A stretch of DNA of 20,259 bases from JABDDM01 sp038240295 (GTDB lineage: Bacteria; Bacteroidota; Ignavibacteria; Palsa-1295): assembly GCA_038240295.1 (NCBI GenBank), contig JBBSDW010000047.1:1-20259 (forward strand), written 5' to 3'. Below the pieces are notes generated by a model, which had not been told where the DNA came from, did no database searches, and saw only the letters and a program-made list of their open reading frames with translations. Both the position numbers and the translations under genes were made by a program. Below are positions 13,211-20,259 of the stretch, piece after piece. Each line of letters starts with the position of its first letter. Within the stretch, counting starts at the first letter, position 1.

Positions 13211-15739
13211 ATGCGAGTGAAAGACATGCGCTGGCTTTACTGCTCGCTGCTCGTCGCCGCAGCACTTCTTGTTCAATTTGATCTTTTTCGATTTGATCTA
13301 TCGAGTCAGCCGGCGCCTGATCAGCCTGCTACTGCCGCAACTTTATCCGAGGGACGGCTTTTCATCAATCTCGATGGCGTGTGGCGCATTTCACCGCTAT
13401 CCGACACGGGCGATGGTAAATGGTCGAATCTGCAACTTCCGCTTACGCAAATTGAGGAAGGCTCCTATTCGATTCGCAAGCGAGTAGAGCTTTCGGCTGG
13501 AGATGCAAAGACGCATCGCTGGGTCTTTCATGCGGAGCGAATTGTCGGCAGGTGCGACATTTATTGCAATCGCAAACTCGTCGGAAGCGTGGCCGGGACC
13601 GGCGAACCGGTTGAACTCTTCCTGGGGACTTCAATCATGCGAGACGGGGCGAACGAGTTCGATCTTCAACTTCATGTCGCTTCTTCTAATCGCCGGTTGC
13701 CGCTGTCACACGAGCTTTATGCGAAAAAGATTGTCTCTGGATTGGACGGAGCGATCACGCTTGAGCGGATTCCGATCACTTCGCTTGAAGACTCGAGATT
13801 TACTCTTACACAGAACGGACTCCGTGGTTTTATCACGTTGAACGATCAATTGCACATGGGTGGATCGCTGCGTGTTGGCCTTCATCTCATCGATCACTCG
13901 ACCGGTCTCGAAGCTGCACCTCCGTTCGACTCAATCGTTACTGGAGCGGCAAGGATCGAGATCGCAAAAAGTGTGAATATTCCGGAACAGTGGTCGGCGA
14001 ATTCCCCGCATCTCTACGAGATAATCACAACACTTGCGCGCGATGGCATTGAACTCGACCGTGTTTCGAAGATCGTTGCGGCCAGAAGTAGCATCTGTGA
14101 CAAACAAAATATTTTGGTGAACGGCGCGCCGGCCAAGATCAAAGCGATCACCTATTACGAACCTGAGTGGGGCTCCGATAGCGCGCGTAATCTCGCCATC
14201 GACAAGGATCTTGACGAAGTGAAACTCCTCGGTGCGAATACACTCCGATTTCCCGAGATCGTAAGTGAGTATCTGCTTGCGAAGTGCGATGCGCTTGGGC
14301 TGATGGTGCTGGCCGATCTGCCGATCTCAGGTCTTGCAGGCGGGTTGGCGCAAAAGGAGGGAGTCGGTCTGCAAAATTTTACTGCGACGATCGATCGATA
14401 TGGCACGCATCCTTCGGTCATTGCAATAGGCTGCGGTGCTGAAAACGATTATTCGGATGCACGAGTGACCGAAGTCACCAACAAGATCGCGGCTGAGGTC
14501 AAAGCTCGCACAGGCCTGCTCACCTATGCCGTAACCCGATTTCCTAAATCATCCTTTTCGCTTGACATTGCCGCACTCTCGACGTTCGGACTGACCGATG
14601 CAACATCTGTGGGTGCCGCTCTCGAGGCTTTTTCCAAAACGCATTATGGCAAGCGGCCAATGATCCTCGCTTCGTGCGGCTCCTTTTGCCGTATTGAGAA
14701 CAAAGCATTCATGGGCAAACTCGCTTCCATGAATGAGCAATCAAAGCTGATAGCATCTACGTTCAAAGATCTCGATGCGCAGCATTTTGTCGGCCTTTCA
14801 GCGATGACGCTCCTCGATTTTCAAGCAGCGCTGCCAAGCCTTTCAACTCCCTCAGGCCCGCATGATATCATCACTTCGGGTCTGCTCGATCCCGATCACA
14901 TGGTACGCCCTGCGGCCCGGATTCTGCAAAGCTATTTTACGGGCGAAGGCAAGATCGCGATTGCTCAGTCGGAGCCCGAGTCACCTTCGACACTTCCATT
15001 CCTGATCCTTGGATTTGTACTGTTGCTGATCTTTTTTGTCATACTCAATCTCGATCGGAGATTTCGAGAATATGTCAAACGTGCGCTCATGCGGCCGTTC
15101 AACTTCTTTGCAGACATTCGCGACCAGCGTCTGATCCCGAATGCGCAAACCACGATTCTTTCATTGATCATAGGCGGAAGTTGGGCGCTCGTTATCGGAG
15201 GGTTGCTCTTTGGCTATCGCGAACATTATTCGGCGGCGTGGGCCGTCGCGAAATTTGTTCCGAGTGGCCTCCAATCGGCCGTTGTATCGCTCGCCTGGCA
15301 GCCGTGGCTGATGCTGATCGTCGGAATGCTCGCCGTATTTTTCCTGATCCTCATCGTCGCCAGCATCATCCGTTTCTGCGCGATCTTCGTTCGCGGAAGA
15401 ATTTTTTATACCGACGCGTTGAACGTGACCTCCTGGGCGCTGATGCCGAGTATTTTCCTGCTGCCGCTCGGAATGATCTTGCCACGGCTCGATCACACAC
15501 AATCCACCGCGATGTTCACTTTTGTGGTGCTCATTCTGCTCAAATTGTGGTTGCTCTATCGACTTATGAAAGGCGTCGGAGTGCTCTTTGATATTTATCC
15601 GACACGCATTTATCTATTCGGCAGCCTGGGTGTCGCGGTTGCCTATCTCTTGATATTCTTCTATTTGAATGCCACCACCGCGCTTGCGGCGAACTGGCCC
15701 TTTTTCATCCATTTGACAAAAAGCACTACGCTCCAATAG
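13211..15739 (+). CDS. Membrane-anchored GH2-like protein with C-terminal Yip1-like multispan domain
   Basis: The protein has 842 residues if it starts at ATG 13211; ATG 13226 is nearly as likely, and an in-frame TTG at 13166 less so. The hydrophobic 'LYCSLLVAAALLVQFDLF' is a signal or anchor. Residues of about 45-175 resemble the GH2 sugar-binding jelly roll ('INLDGVWRI', 'IYCNRKLVGS'), followed by an Ig-like domain and a GH2 TIM barrel with 'VNGAPAKIKAITYYEP' and 'LGANTLRFPE'. Glu411 in 'VIAIGCGAEN' aligns with the acid/base Glu. The nucleophile position of 'EYG' reads 'ASCGS' (Ser488), so glycosidase activity is doubtful. After about residue 590 there are six membrane spans (near 595-615, 648-668, 698-725, 740-757, 767-786, 799-819). 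The last five resemble a Yip1 domain. The extracytoplasmic location of the GH2 part is inferred. smc follows after 24 bases. Confidence 0.75.
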   Translation: MRVKDMRWLYCSLLVAAALLVQFDLFRFDLSSQPAPDQPATAATLSEGRLFINLDGVWRISPLSDTGDGKWSNLQLPLTQIEEGSYSIRKRVELSAGDAKTHRWVFHAERIVGRCDIYCNRKLVGSVAGTGEPVELFLGTSIMRDGANEFDLQLHVASSNRRLPLSHELYAKKIVSGLDGAITLERIPITSLEDSRFTLTQNGLRGFITLNDQLHMGGSLRVGLHLIDHSTGLEAAPPFDSIVTGAARIEIAKSVNIPEQWSANSPHLYEIITTLARDGIELDRVSKIVAARSSICDKQNILVNGAPAKIKAITYYEPEWGSDSARNLAIDKDLDEVKLLGANTLRFPEIVSEYLLAKCDALGLMVLADLPISGLAGGLAQKEGVGLQNFTATIDRYGTHPSVIAIGCGAENDYSDARVTEVTNKIAAEVKARTGLLTYAVTRFPKSSFSLDIAALSTFGLTDATSVGAALEAFSKTHYGKRPMILASCGSFCRIENKAFMGKLASMNEQSKLIASTFKDLDAQHFVGLSAMTLLDFQAALPSLSTPSGPHDIITSGLLDPDHMVRPAARILQSYFTGEGKIAIAQSEPESPSTLPFLILGFVLLLIFFVILNLDRRFREYVKRALMRPFNFFADIRDQRLIPNAQTTILSLIIGGSWALVIGGLLFGYREHYSAAWAVAKFVPSGLQSAVVSLAWQPWLMLIVGMLAVFFLILIVASIIRFCAIFVRGRIFYTDALNVTSWALMPSIFLLPLGMILPRLDHTQSTAMFTFVVLILLKLWLLYRLMKGVGVLFDIYPTRIYLFGSLGVAVAYLLIFFYLNATTALAANWPFFIHLTKSTTLQ

Positions 15740-15763
15740 GGCGAGGCTTCACACATAGCCCAC

Positions 15764-18700
15764 ATGTATCTTTCGAAGCTCGAGATCATCGGTTTTAAAT
15801 CCTTCGCGCAGCGGACGTTGCTCAAGTTCGATGCAGGCATGACGTCGATCGTCGGACCAAACGGTTGCGGCAAAACGAATGTCGTCGATGCCATCCGCTG
15901 GGCGCTCGGCGAACAAAAAGCGGGCACGCTCCGAAGCGACGTGATGGAGAACGTCATCTTCAATGGCACTCGCAGCCGCAAGCCGCTCGGCATGGCGGAG
16001 GTATCGCTCACGATCGAGAACACGAAAGGGATCCTGCCGACAGAATATGCCGAGGTCACGATCACGCGTCGTCTGTTTCGCTCGGGTGAATCGGAATATC
16101 TTTTAAATAAGACGCAGTGCCGCCTCAAAGATATCGTCGAGCTTTTCATGGATACCGGCATGGGCGCGAATGCCTATTCGGTGATCGAGCTCAAGATGAT
16201 CGAGACGATCTTATCCGACCGGACAGAAGAACGCCGCAAACTTTTCGAGGAAGCTGCAGGCGTCACGAAATACAAAGCGCGCCGCAAAGAAGCACTTCGC
16301 AGGTTGGATCAAGTTTCGACCGATCTCGAGCGCGTTGACGATATCGTAAAGGAAGTCACGAAGAACGTCGGCTCGCTCGAGCGTCAGGCAGAGAAAGCAC
16401 AGAAGCATGCCGAACTCTCGGGTGAACTTCGCACGCTCGAGATCGACCTCATCGAACGCGAATACGCAACAACGCTTGGGCGCCTCGAACCACTAAAGAG
16501 CGAGCTTTCGAATACCGAAACTGCCAAGACCCGCATCACCGACGAACTTTCGAAGCTTGAATCCTTGCTCGACGTCATCGAGCGCGAGGAAGAGGAGATC
16601 GAAGGGACGCTTGCTTCGAGCGAACGCGGTGTGAAAGAGAAAAGCGAGATCCTTGCGCGCACGCGGGAGACGATCATCGCGACCGAAGAGCGCATTCGCT
16701 CGCTCTCCGGACAAAAAGAACGCGCGATCGCAGACAAAGAACGACTCGAGAACGATCACGCTGAACTCACCGCCCGTCTTGCATCGCTGACCACCGAGAT
16801 CGCGCAGGCTCGCGAAAGCCGCGAATCATTCGAATCGGAAAAGAGCGAGCAGGAAGAGATCCGCGCTGCAGCGGAAACCGTCGTTCGCGAGCGTCGAAGC
16901 GATCTGCAGTCGGTCCGCAATGAGGTATTCGCAGTGCTCAGCGAGCGCAATAAGAAATCGAACGAAATCGAGCGAAGCCATGCTCGCATCGAAGATCTTG
17001 GTACACGCCTCGCACGATTCGAAAGCGAATACCGTCAGCTCGATGAGAAGCTATCGCAGTTTTCGATTGAACAAGAGAAACTTCAAGAGCAACGCGAAGA
17101 AGCCCAGACGTGTGTTCGCGAAATGGAAGGCGAATATCAGAAAGCTTCCGACGCCAAGGACCAGTTAAAGTCGAAGCTCGATGAACTGCAGAACGAGTCG
17201 TTCAATCTGCAGAACGAGATCGGCAAGACGCTTTCGAAGATCGAATTCTTCACTGGCCTTGTAGAACAGGGGATCGGTGCCGGCGAAGGTACCGAGTTCC
17301 TTCTCAATCAGCATGGCTGGTCGAGCTCGGAGCCAGTGACGGTTGCCGATGCAATGACCACCGCTCCCGATCTTCGCGCCGCCTTCGAAAGTGCACTTGG
17401 CGAAGTGGCGCACTATCTCATCGTACCAAAAAGCTCCGACGCATTTCACGCCGTTGAAATGCTTCGCCATTCGCAAAAAGGGAAGGCGACGTTCATTTGC
17501 CTCGATCGTGTGCCGCAGATATCCGAACCAGAGTTCACGCTGCCAGCCGGTGCAACCTCAGCGATCGAGGCCGCGCAATTCCCGGCGATCTACGCAAATC
17601 TTTTTAGGTTATTGCTCGGTAATGTCGTGCTTGTCAGTTCGATCGAGCAGGCATTCACCGTGCTCGATACGATCCCCGAGATCGAGAAATGTGTGACGCC
17701 GGAAGCGGAAGTTGTATCACGTGAGGGGTTTGTTCGCGGCGGTTCGAAGCGAAAGACTGAAGGTATTTTGATCGGTAAGCGCGAGCAGATCAGCGAACTC
17801 GAAACCGATGTCGTCAATCTCAAAGCGCAGCTTGAAGAACGGGAATCAGAGATCGGCTCTACGAACCGCGAGTTCGAATCGATCCGATTGAAAGATCACA
17901 ATCAGCGCGTTCGCGAAGCCGAAGAATCGAAGCGACGTGTGGAATCGCGCGTGACGCAGATCGAATACGAACTCCAGCATATCAACGACGAGCGTGCAAA
18001 GCTATCGGGCGAAGAAACACGCTCGCGCAGTGAACTGAGTCCGCTTGAGGCATTGATCGCTGAACTTGCGCCGCAGGTCGAGGCACTCGATGAAAAGCAT
18101 GTCGAAGCGCAGGAGCGCGCTGCACGCGCACAGCTTTTGGTCGAAGAAGCCGAGACGCTCCTTGCCGAACAGGTACAGCGTTCGACCGAAGCGCAGGTTC
18201 GCTATGCCGGACTCGCAGCAGAAGTCGCGCGCCTCGAAGGCGACGAACGACAGACATCCCGCACACTCGAGAACACAGGGAAGCTTCGCGGCGAACGCGA
18301 ATCCGAGCGTGAGCGTGTGGAGATCGAAGTTGTCGAATTCTCCGAAAAGCTCACCGAATTCCGCGCGATGCTTTCGCAGATCGAAGAGGAGCTTTTGGGC
18401 ATGGTTCGCCAGCGCGATGAAGTTGCAGAGCTTCGCAAAGAGAAGCAGACCGAAGCGCATAAATACCGCGAAGCACTCCGCGAAGAACGAGCGCAGCATG
18501 ACAAGACACTCAACATTTCCCACGAACTTGCACTCAAGATTCAGGAGATGGAAACAAAGATTCTTGGTATTCAGCAGCGCGCGAAAGAGGAATTCGAACT
18601 TGAGGCGGTCGAGCGAAAGGAATATCCTGAGGACGATGCATTTAGCTTTGGCGATGCTCGCGAGCATGTTCGCGAGCTCAAGCAAAAGATCAGAAATCTT

Positions 18701-19387
18701 GGCGCAGTCAATTCGCTTGCCTATGAAGAATTCAAGCAGGAATCCGAACGACTTGAATTCCTGACGACACAACGCAAGGATCTCACCGAAGCGCAAAAGA
18801 CGCTCGTGACGACGATCGAAGAGATCAACGAAACGGCGACGCGTCAATTTCTCGAGACCTTCGAAAAAATTCGAGGACACTTCCAGGATATTTTCAGATC
18901 GCTCTTTACCGAAGGCGACGATTGCGATCTTAACCTTGAAGCCGACAAGGATCCGCTCGAAGCCCAGATCGAGATCATCGCAAAGCCACGCGGCAAGCGT
19001 CCGCATTCGATCGACTTGTTATCGGGTGGCGAAAAAACAATGACCGCGATCGCGCTACTCTTCGCGATCTATCTCGTCAAGCCAAGTCCCTTCTGTATTC
19101 TCGATGAGGTCGATGCGCCGCTCGACGATTCGAACATTGATCGTTTCCTCAACATCATTCGCAAGTTCGCTCGTGATACACAGTTCATCGTCGTCACACA
19201 TAACAAACGCACGATGGCCGCCGCCGATGCCCTCTATGGCGTGACACAGGAAGAGGACGGCATCTCGAAGATCGTGAGTGTCAGGTTAAAGAAAGAGTTG
19301 TTCGAAGCGGCGAAGACGATGTCGCGCCGCGAGAAGGCAGTGCAGGAACAAGCGTTGCACGAGGAAGAGGAGTTGGCTGAAGCGTAA
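15764..19387 (+). CDS. smc: Chromosome segregation protein SMC
   Basis: SMC is the ATPase core of the bacterial condensin-like complex (with ScpA/ScpB) that organises and segregates the chromosome. The 1207 residues are full length. The N-terminal head has 'FKSFA' and the Walker A motif 'GPNGCGKTNVVDAIRWALGE' (31-50). Long Glu/Arg/Lys-rich coiled coils flank a hinge at about 495-665, which contains 'FESALGEVAHYLIV' and closes near 'FVRGGSKRKTEGILIGKREQ'. The C-terminal head carries the ABC signature 'LSGGEKTMTAIALLFAIY' from 1086 and the Walker B 'FCILDEVDAPLDD' with Asp1114/Glu1115. The tail 'QEQALHEEEELAEA' is acidic. The ATG lies 24 bases after the GH2-like gene with no Shine-Dalgarno. scpA and scpB are not in the window. 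Very secure. Confidence 0.98.
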   Translation: MYLSKLEIIGFKSFAQRTLLKFDAGMTSIVGPNGCGKTNVVDAIRWALGEQKAGTLRSDVMENVIFNGTRSRKPLGMAEVSLTIENTKGILPTEYAEVTITRRLFRSGESEYLLNKTQCRLKDIVELFMDTGMGANAYSVIELKMIETILSDRTEERRKLFEEAAGVTKYKARRKEALRRLDQVSTDLERVDDIVKEVTKNVGSLERQAEKAQKHAELSGELRTLEIDLIEREYATTLGRLEPLKSELSNTETAKTRITDELSKLESLLDVIEREEEEIEGTLASSERGVKEKSEILARTRETIIATEERIRSLSGQKERAIADKERLENDHAELTARLASLTTEIAQARESRESFESEKSEQEEIRAAAETVVRERRSDLQSVRNEVFAVLSERNKKSNEIERSHARIEDLGTRLARFESEYRQLDEKLSQFSIEQEKLQEQREEAQTCVREMEGEYQKASDAKDQLKSKLDELQNESFNLQNEIGKTLSKIEFFTGLVEQGIGAGEGTEFLLNQHGWSSSEPVTVADAMTTAPDLRAAFESALGEVAHYLIVPKSSDAFHAVEMLRHSQKGKATFICLDRVPQISEPEFTLPAGATSAIEAAQFPAIYANLFRLLLGNVVLVSSIEQAFTVLDTIPEIEKCVTPEAEVVSREGFVRGGSKRKTEGILIGKREQISELETDVVNLKAQLEERESEIGSTNREFESIRLKDHNQRVREAEESKRRVESRVTQIEYELQHINDERAKLSGEETRSRSELSPLEALIAELAPQVEALDEKHVEAQERAARAQLLVEEAETLLAEQVQRSTEAQVRYAGLAAEVARLEGDERQTSRTLENTGKLRGERESERERVEIEVVEFSEKLTEFRAMLSQIEEELLGMVRQRDEVAELRKEKQTEAHKYREALREERAQHDKTLNISHELALKIQEMETKILGIQQRAKEEFELEAVERKEYPEDDAFSFGDAREHVRELKQKIRNLGAVNSLAYEEFKQESERLEFLTTQRKDLTEAQKTLVTTIEEINETATRQFLETFEKIRGHFQDIFRSLFTEGDDCDLNLEADKDPLEAQIEIIAKPRGKRPHSIDLLSGGEKTMTAIALLFAIYLVKPSPFCILDEVDAPLDDSNIDRFLNIIRKFARDTQFIVVTHNKRTMAAADALYGVTQEEDGISKIVSVRLKKELFEAAKTMSRREKAVQEQALHEEEELAEA

Positions 19388-19399
19388 ACGTGAACCGCA

Positions 19400-19801
19400 A
19401 TGAAACCGGAAGAATATCTTGACACACTTGAGCCCGAGCGCAAGGCGGTGCTTAACAATATGCGGAAGCTTCTTTTCAAGCACGACAAAAAAGTTGTCGA
19501 AGTAGTAAGCAGCTTGATGGGCAAGCAAATGCTCATCTATAATTGCAATGGGATGTTCAAGTATGCGCTGGCTGCAACGAAGAGCGGCATGACGTTTCAC
19601 TCGATGGTGATGTACGGCTCGCCGGAGCTGCACGCAAAATATGTGAAGCTGCTGCCAAAAGCAAAATTCCAGAAAGGCTGCATCAACTTCACAAAGCCGG
19701 ATCAAATGCCGCTCGAAGTGGTAGAGGAAATGATGAAGGATTTTGCGAAGTGCGAATTTCCACCGCCGCAATTCGCGAAGTCGATGCAAAAGAAAAAATG
19801 A
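19400..19801 (+). CDS. DUF1801 domain protein (YdhG/iron-chaperone-like fold)
   Basis: This 133-residue soluble protein has the DUF1801 layout: an N-terminal helix 'MKPEEYLDTLEPERKAVLNN', a central beta region ('MLIYNCNGMFKYALAATKSG'), and the family's closing motif 'INFTKPDQMPLEVVEEMMKD', followed by a basic tail. The family has structures with a frataxin-like fold but no settled enzymatic role. The start is 12 bases after the smc stop with no Shine-Dalgarno, so it is probably read through from smc. It ends in a hairpin facing the convergent speA gene. Function cannot be stated from sequence. Confidence 0.75.
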   Translation: MKPEEYLDTLEPERKAVLNNMRKLLFKHDKKVVEVVSSLMGKQMLIYNCNGMFKYALAATKSGMTFHSMVMYGSPELHAKYVKLLPKAKFQKGCINFTKPDQMPLEVVEEMMKDFAKCEFPPPQFAKSMQKKK

Positions 19802-19824
19802 GCAGATGGCTGGTTAGCTCTGCT
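19801..19824. terminator. Possible bidirectional terminator between the convergent genes
   Basis: AGCAGA (19801-19806) pairs with TCTGCT (19819-19824). The inner GCT/AGC closes a GGTT loop with a two-base bulge. The hairpin fills the 26-base gap between the plus-strand DUF1801 stop and the minus-strand speA stop. The T-runs beside it are short, so its strength is uncertain. Confidence 0.4.
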
Positions 19825-19827
19825 TGT

Positions 19828-20259
19828 TTACTCCTTGTCGAACGTCAGATACGTATGATCGAGCAATCCCTTTTCGTAATCGCTCAGTAAGCGCATGCCT
19901 TCGTTTGGCTTGATCCGATCCGATTTGATCGCTTCGTCGATCTGGATCTTCATTCGGCGCGCGAGTTCTTTCGGATGGTACTGTGTAAGCTCAAGCACTT
20001 GAGCGATCGAGTTGCCTTCGATGGTCTCTTCGATATAGAAGCCGGATTCTTCATCGGGATCGAGAAAGACGTGCGCTTCATTGACGCGGCCGAAAAGATT
20101 ATGCAGATCGCCCATGATGTCCTGATAGGCGCCGGTCATGAAGAAGCCGATGAAGTATGGCTCGCCTTCTTTCAATGGATGAAGTGGAAGCGTCGAGCGA
20201 ACATCACGAATATCTGCGAACTTACTGACCTTGCCATCGGAATCGCAGGTGATATCTAC
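19828..20259 (-). CDS. speA: Biosynthetic arginine decarboxylase, C-terminal part (runs off the window)
   Basis: SpeA decarboxylates arginine to agmatine with PLP, a route to putrescine and polyamines. Only the last 143 codons are in the window; the frame is open to the right edge, so the N-terminus lies outside. The first visible residues contain 'DITCDSDGKVSKFADIRD', whose CDSDG motif holds the active-site cysteine of the family. 'LPLHPLKEGEPYFIGFFMTG', 'AYQDIMGDLHNLFG' and 'VHVFL'-like 'AHVFLDPDEE' follow. The helical C-terminal end 'GLLDHTYLTF' is also typical. It converges on the DUF1801 gene with 26 bases between the stops. The apparent internal start at 20175 is a TTG leucine codon within the protein, not a real start. 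Confidence 0.95.
   Translation of the reverse strand, partial: VDITCDSDGKVSKFADIRDVRSTLPLHPLKEGEPYFIGFFMTGAYQDIMGDLHNLFGRVNEAHVFLDPDEESGFYIEETIEGNSIAQVLELTQYHPKELARRMKIQIDEAIKSDRIKPNEGMRLLSDYEKGLLDHTYLTFDKE

Noticed and set aside
13053..13265. A 70-codon minus-strand frame upstream of the HisA-like gene
   Set aside because: It overlaps the start and signal region of the GH2-like gene on the opposite strand and shows no family resemblance.
18002..19006. A 334-codon minus-strand open frame opposite smc
   Set aside because: The Leu/Phe-rich translation is the mirror of the Glu/Lys-rich coiled coil and head of SMC. There is no promoter or family motif.

Overview
The window looks like a chromosomal segment of a moderately GC-rich member of the Bacteroidota/Chlorobiota (FCB) superphylum, perhaps an Ignavibacteria- or Kapabacteria-like lineage. 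Three things point there. A large secreted protein ends in a type IX secretion (Por) C-terminal domain with the typical 'NYPNPFNPSTTIPYEL' entry motif. Two intergenic regions carry the same TATCTTTGC box, which fits the Bacteroidota -7 consensus TAnnTTTG. Most gene starts lack a Shine-Dalgarno sequence. The lineage is an inference; no rRNA gene is present.

Left part (1-8311): a 388-base gene-free end holds palindromic REP/REPIN-like repeats. It is followed by a tightly packed minus-strand block, transcribed from about 8300 down to 389: RmlD-like reductase, serS, lysA, asd, a CcsA/HemX-like membrane protein, hemA, hemC. Gaps are 59 bases or less, and hemA and hemC overlap by 4 bases, so one operon is likely. 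It joins seryl-tRNA charging, the diaminopimelate/lysine pathway (asd makes aspartate semialdehyde, lysA makes lysine) and the first steps of C5 tetrapyrrole synthesis (hemA, then hemC).

Middle (8365-13210): a strong terminator ends a 1209-residue secreted Asp-box beta-propeller protein with a type IX sorting domain. Upstream on the same strand is a HisA-like TIM-barrel protein that lacks the HisA catalytic aspartates. A 240-base divergent region then separates it from the plus-strand genes.

Right part (13211-20259): a membrane-anchored GH2-like protein with a C-terminal Yip1-like multispan domain, full-length smc, and a small DUF1801 protein run on the plus strand with gaps of 24 and 12 bases. 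They converge, across a short hairpin, on the C-terminal part of speA (biosynthetic arginine decarboxylase), which runs off the right edge.

Most genes are ordinary housekeeping genes. The less ordinary items are the two divergently placed TIM-barrel proteins that both appear to have lost catalytic residues (the HisA-like and GH2/Yip1 proteins), the WWD-less HemX/CcsA protein, and the repeat cluster at the left end. No CRISPR array, transposase, phage gene or defence system was seen.
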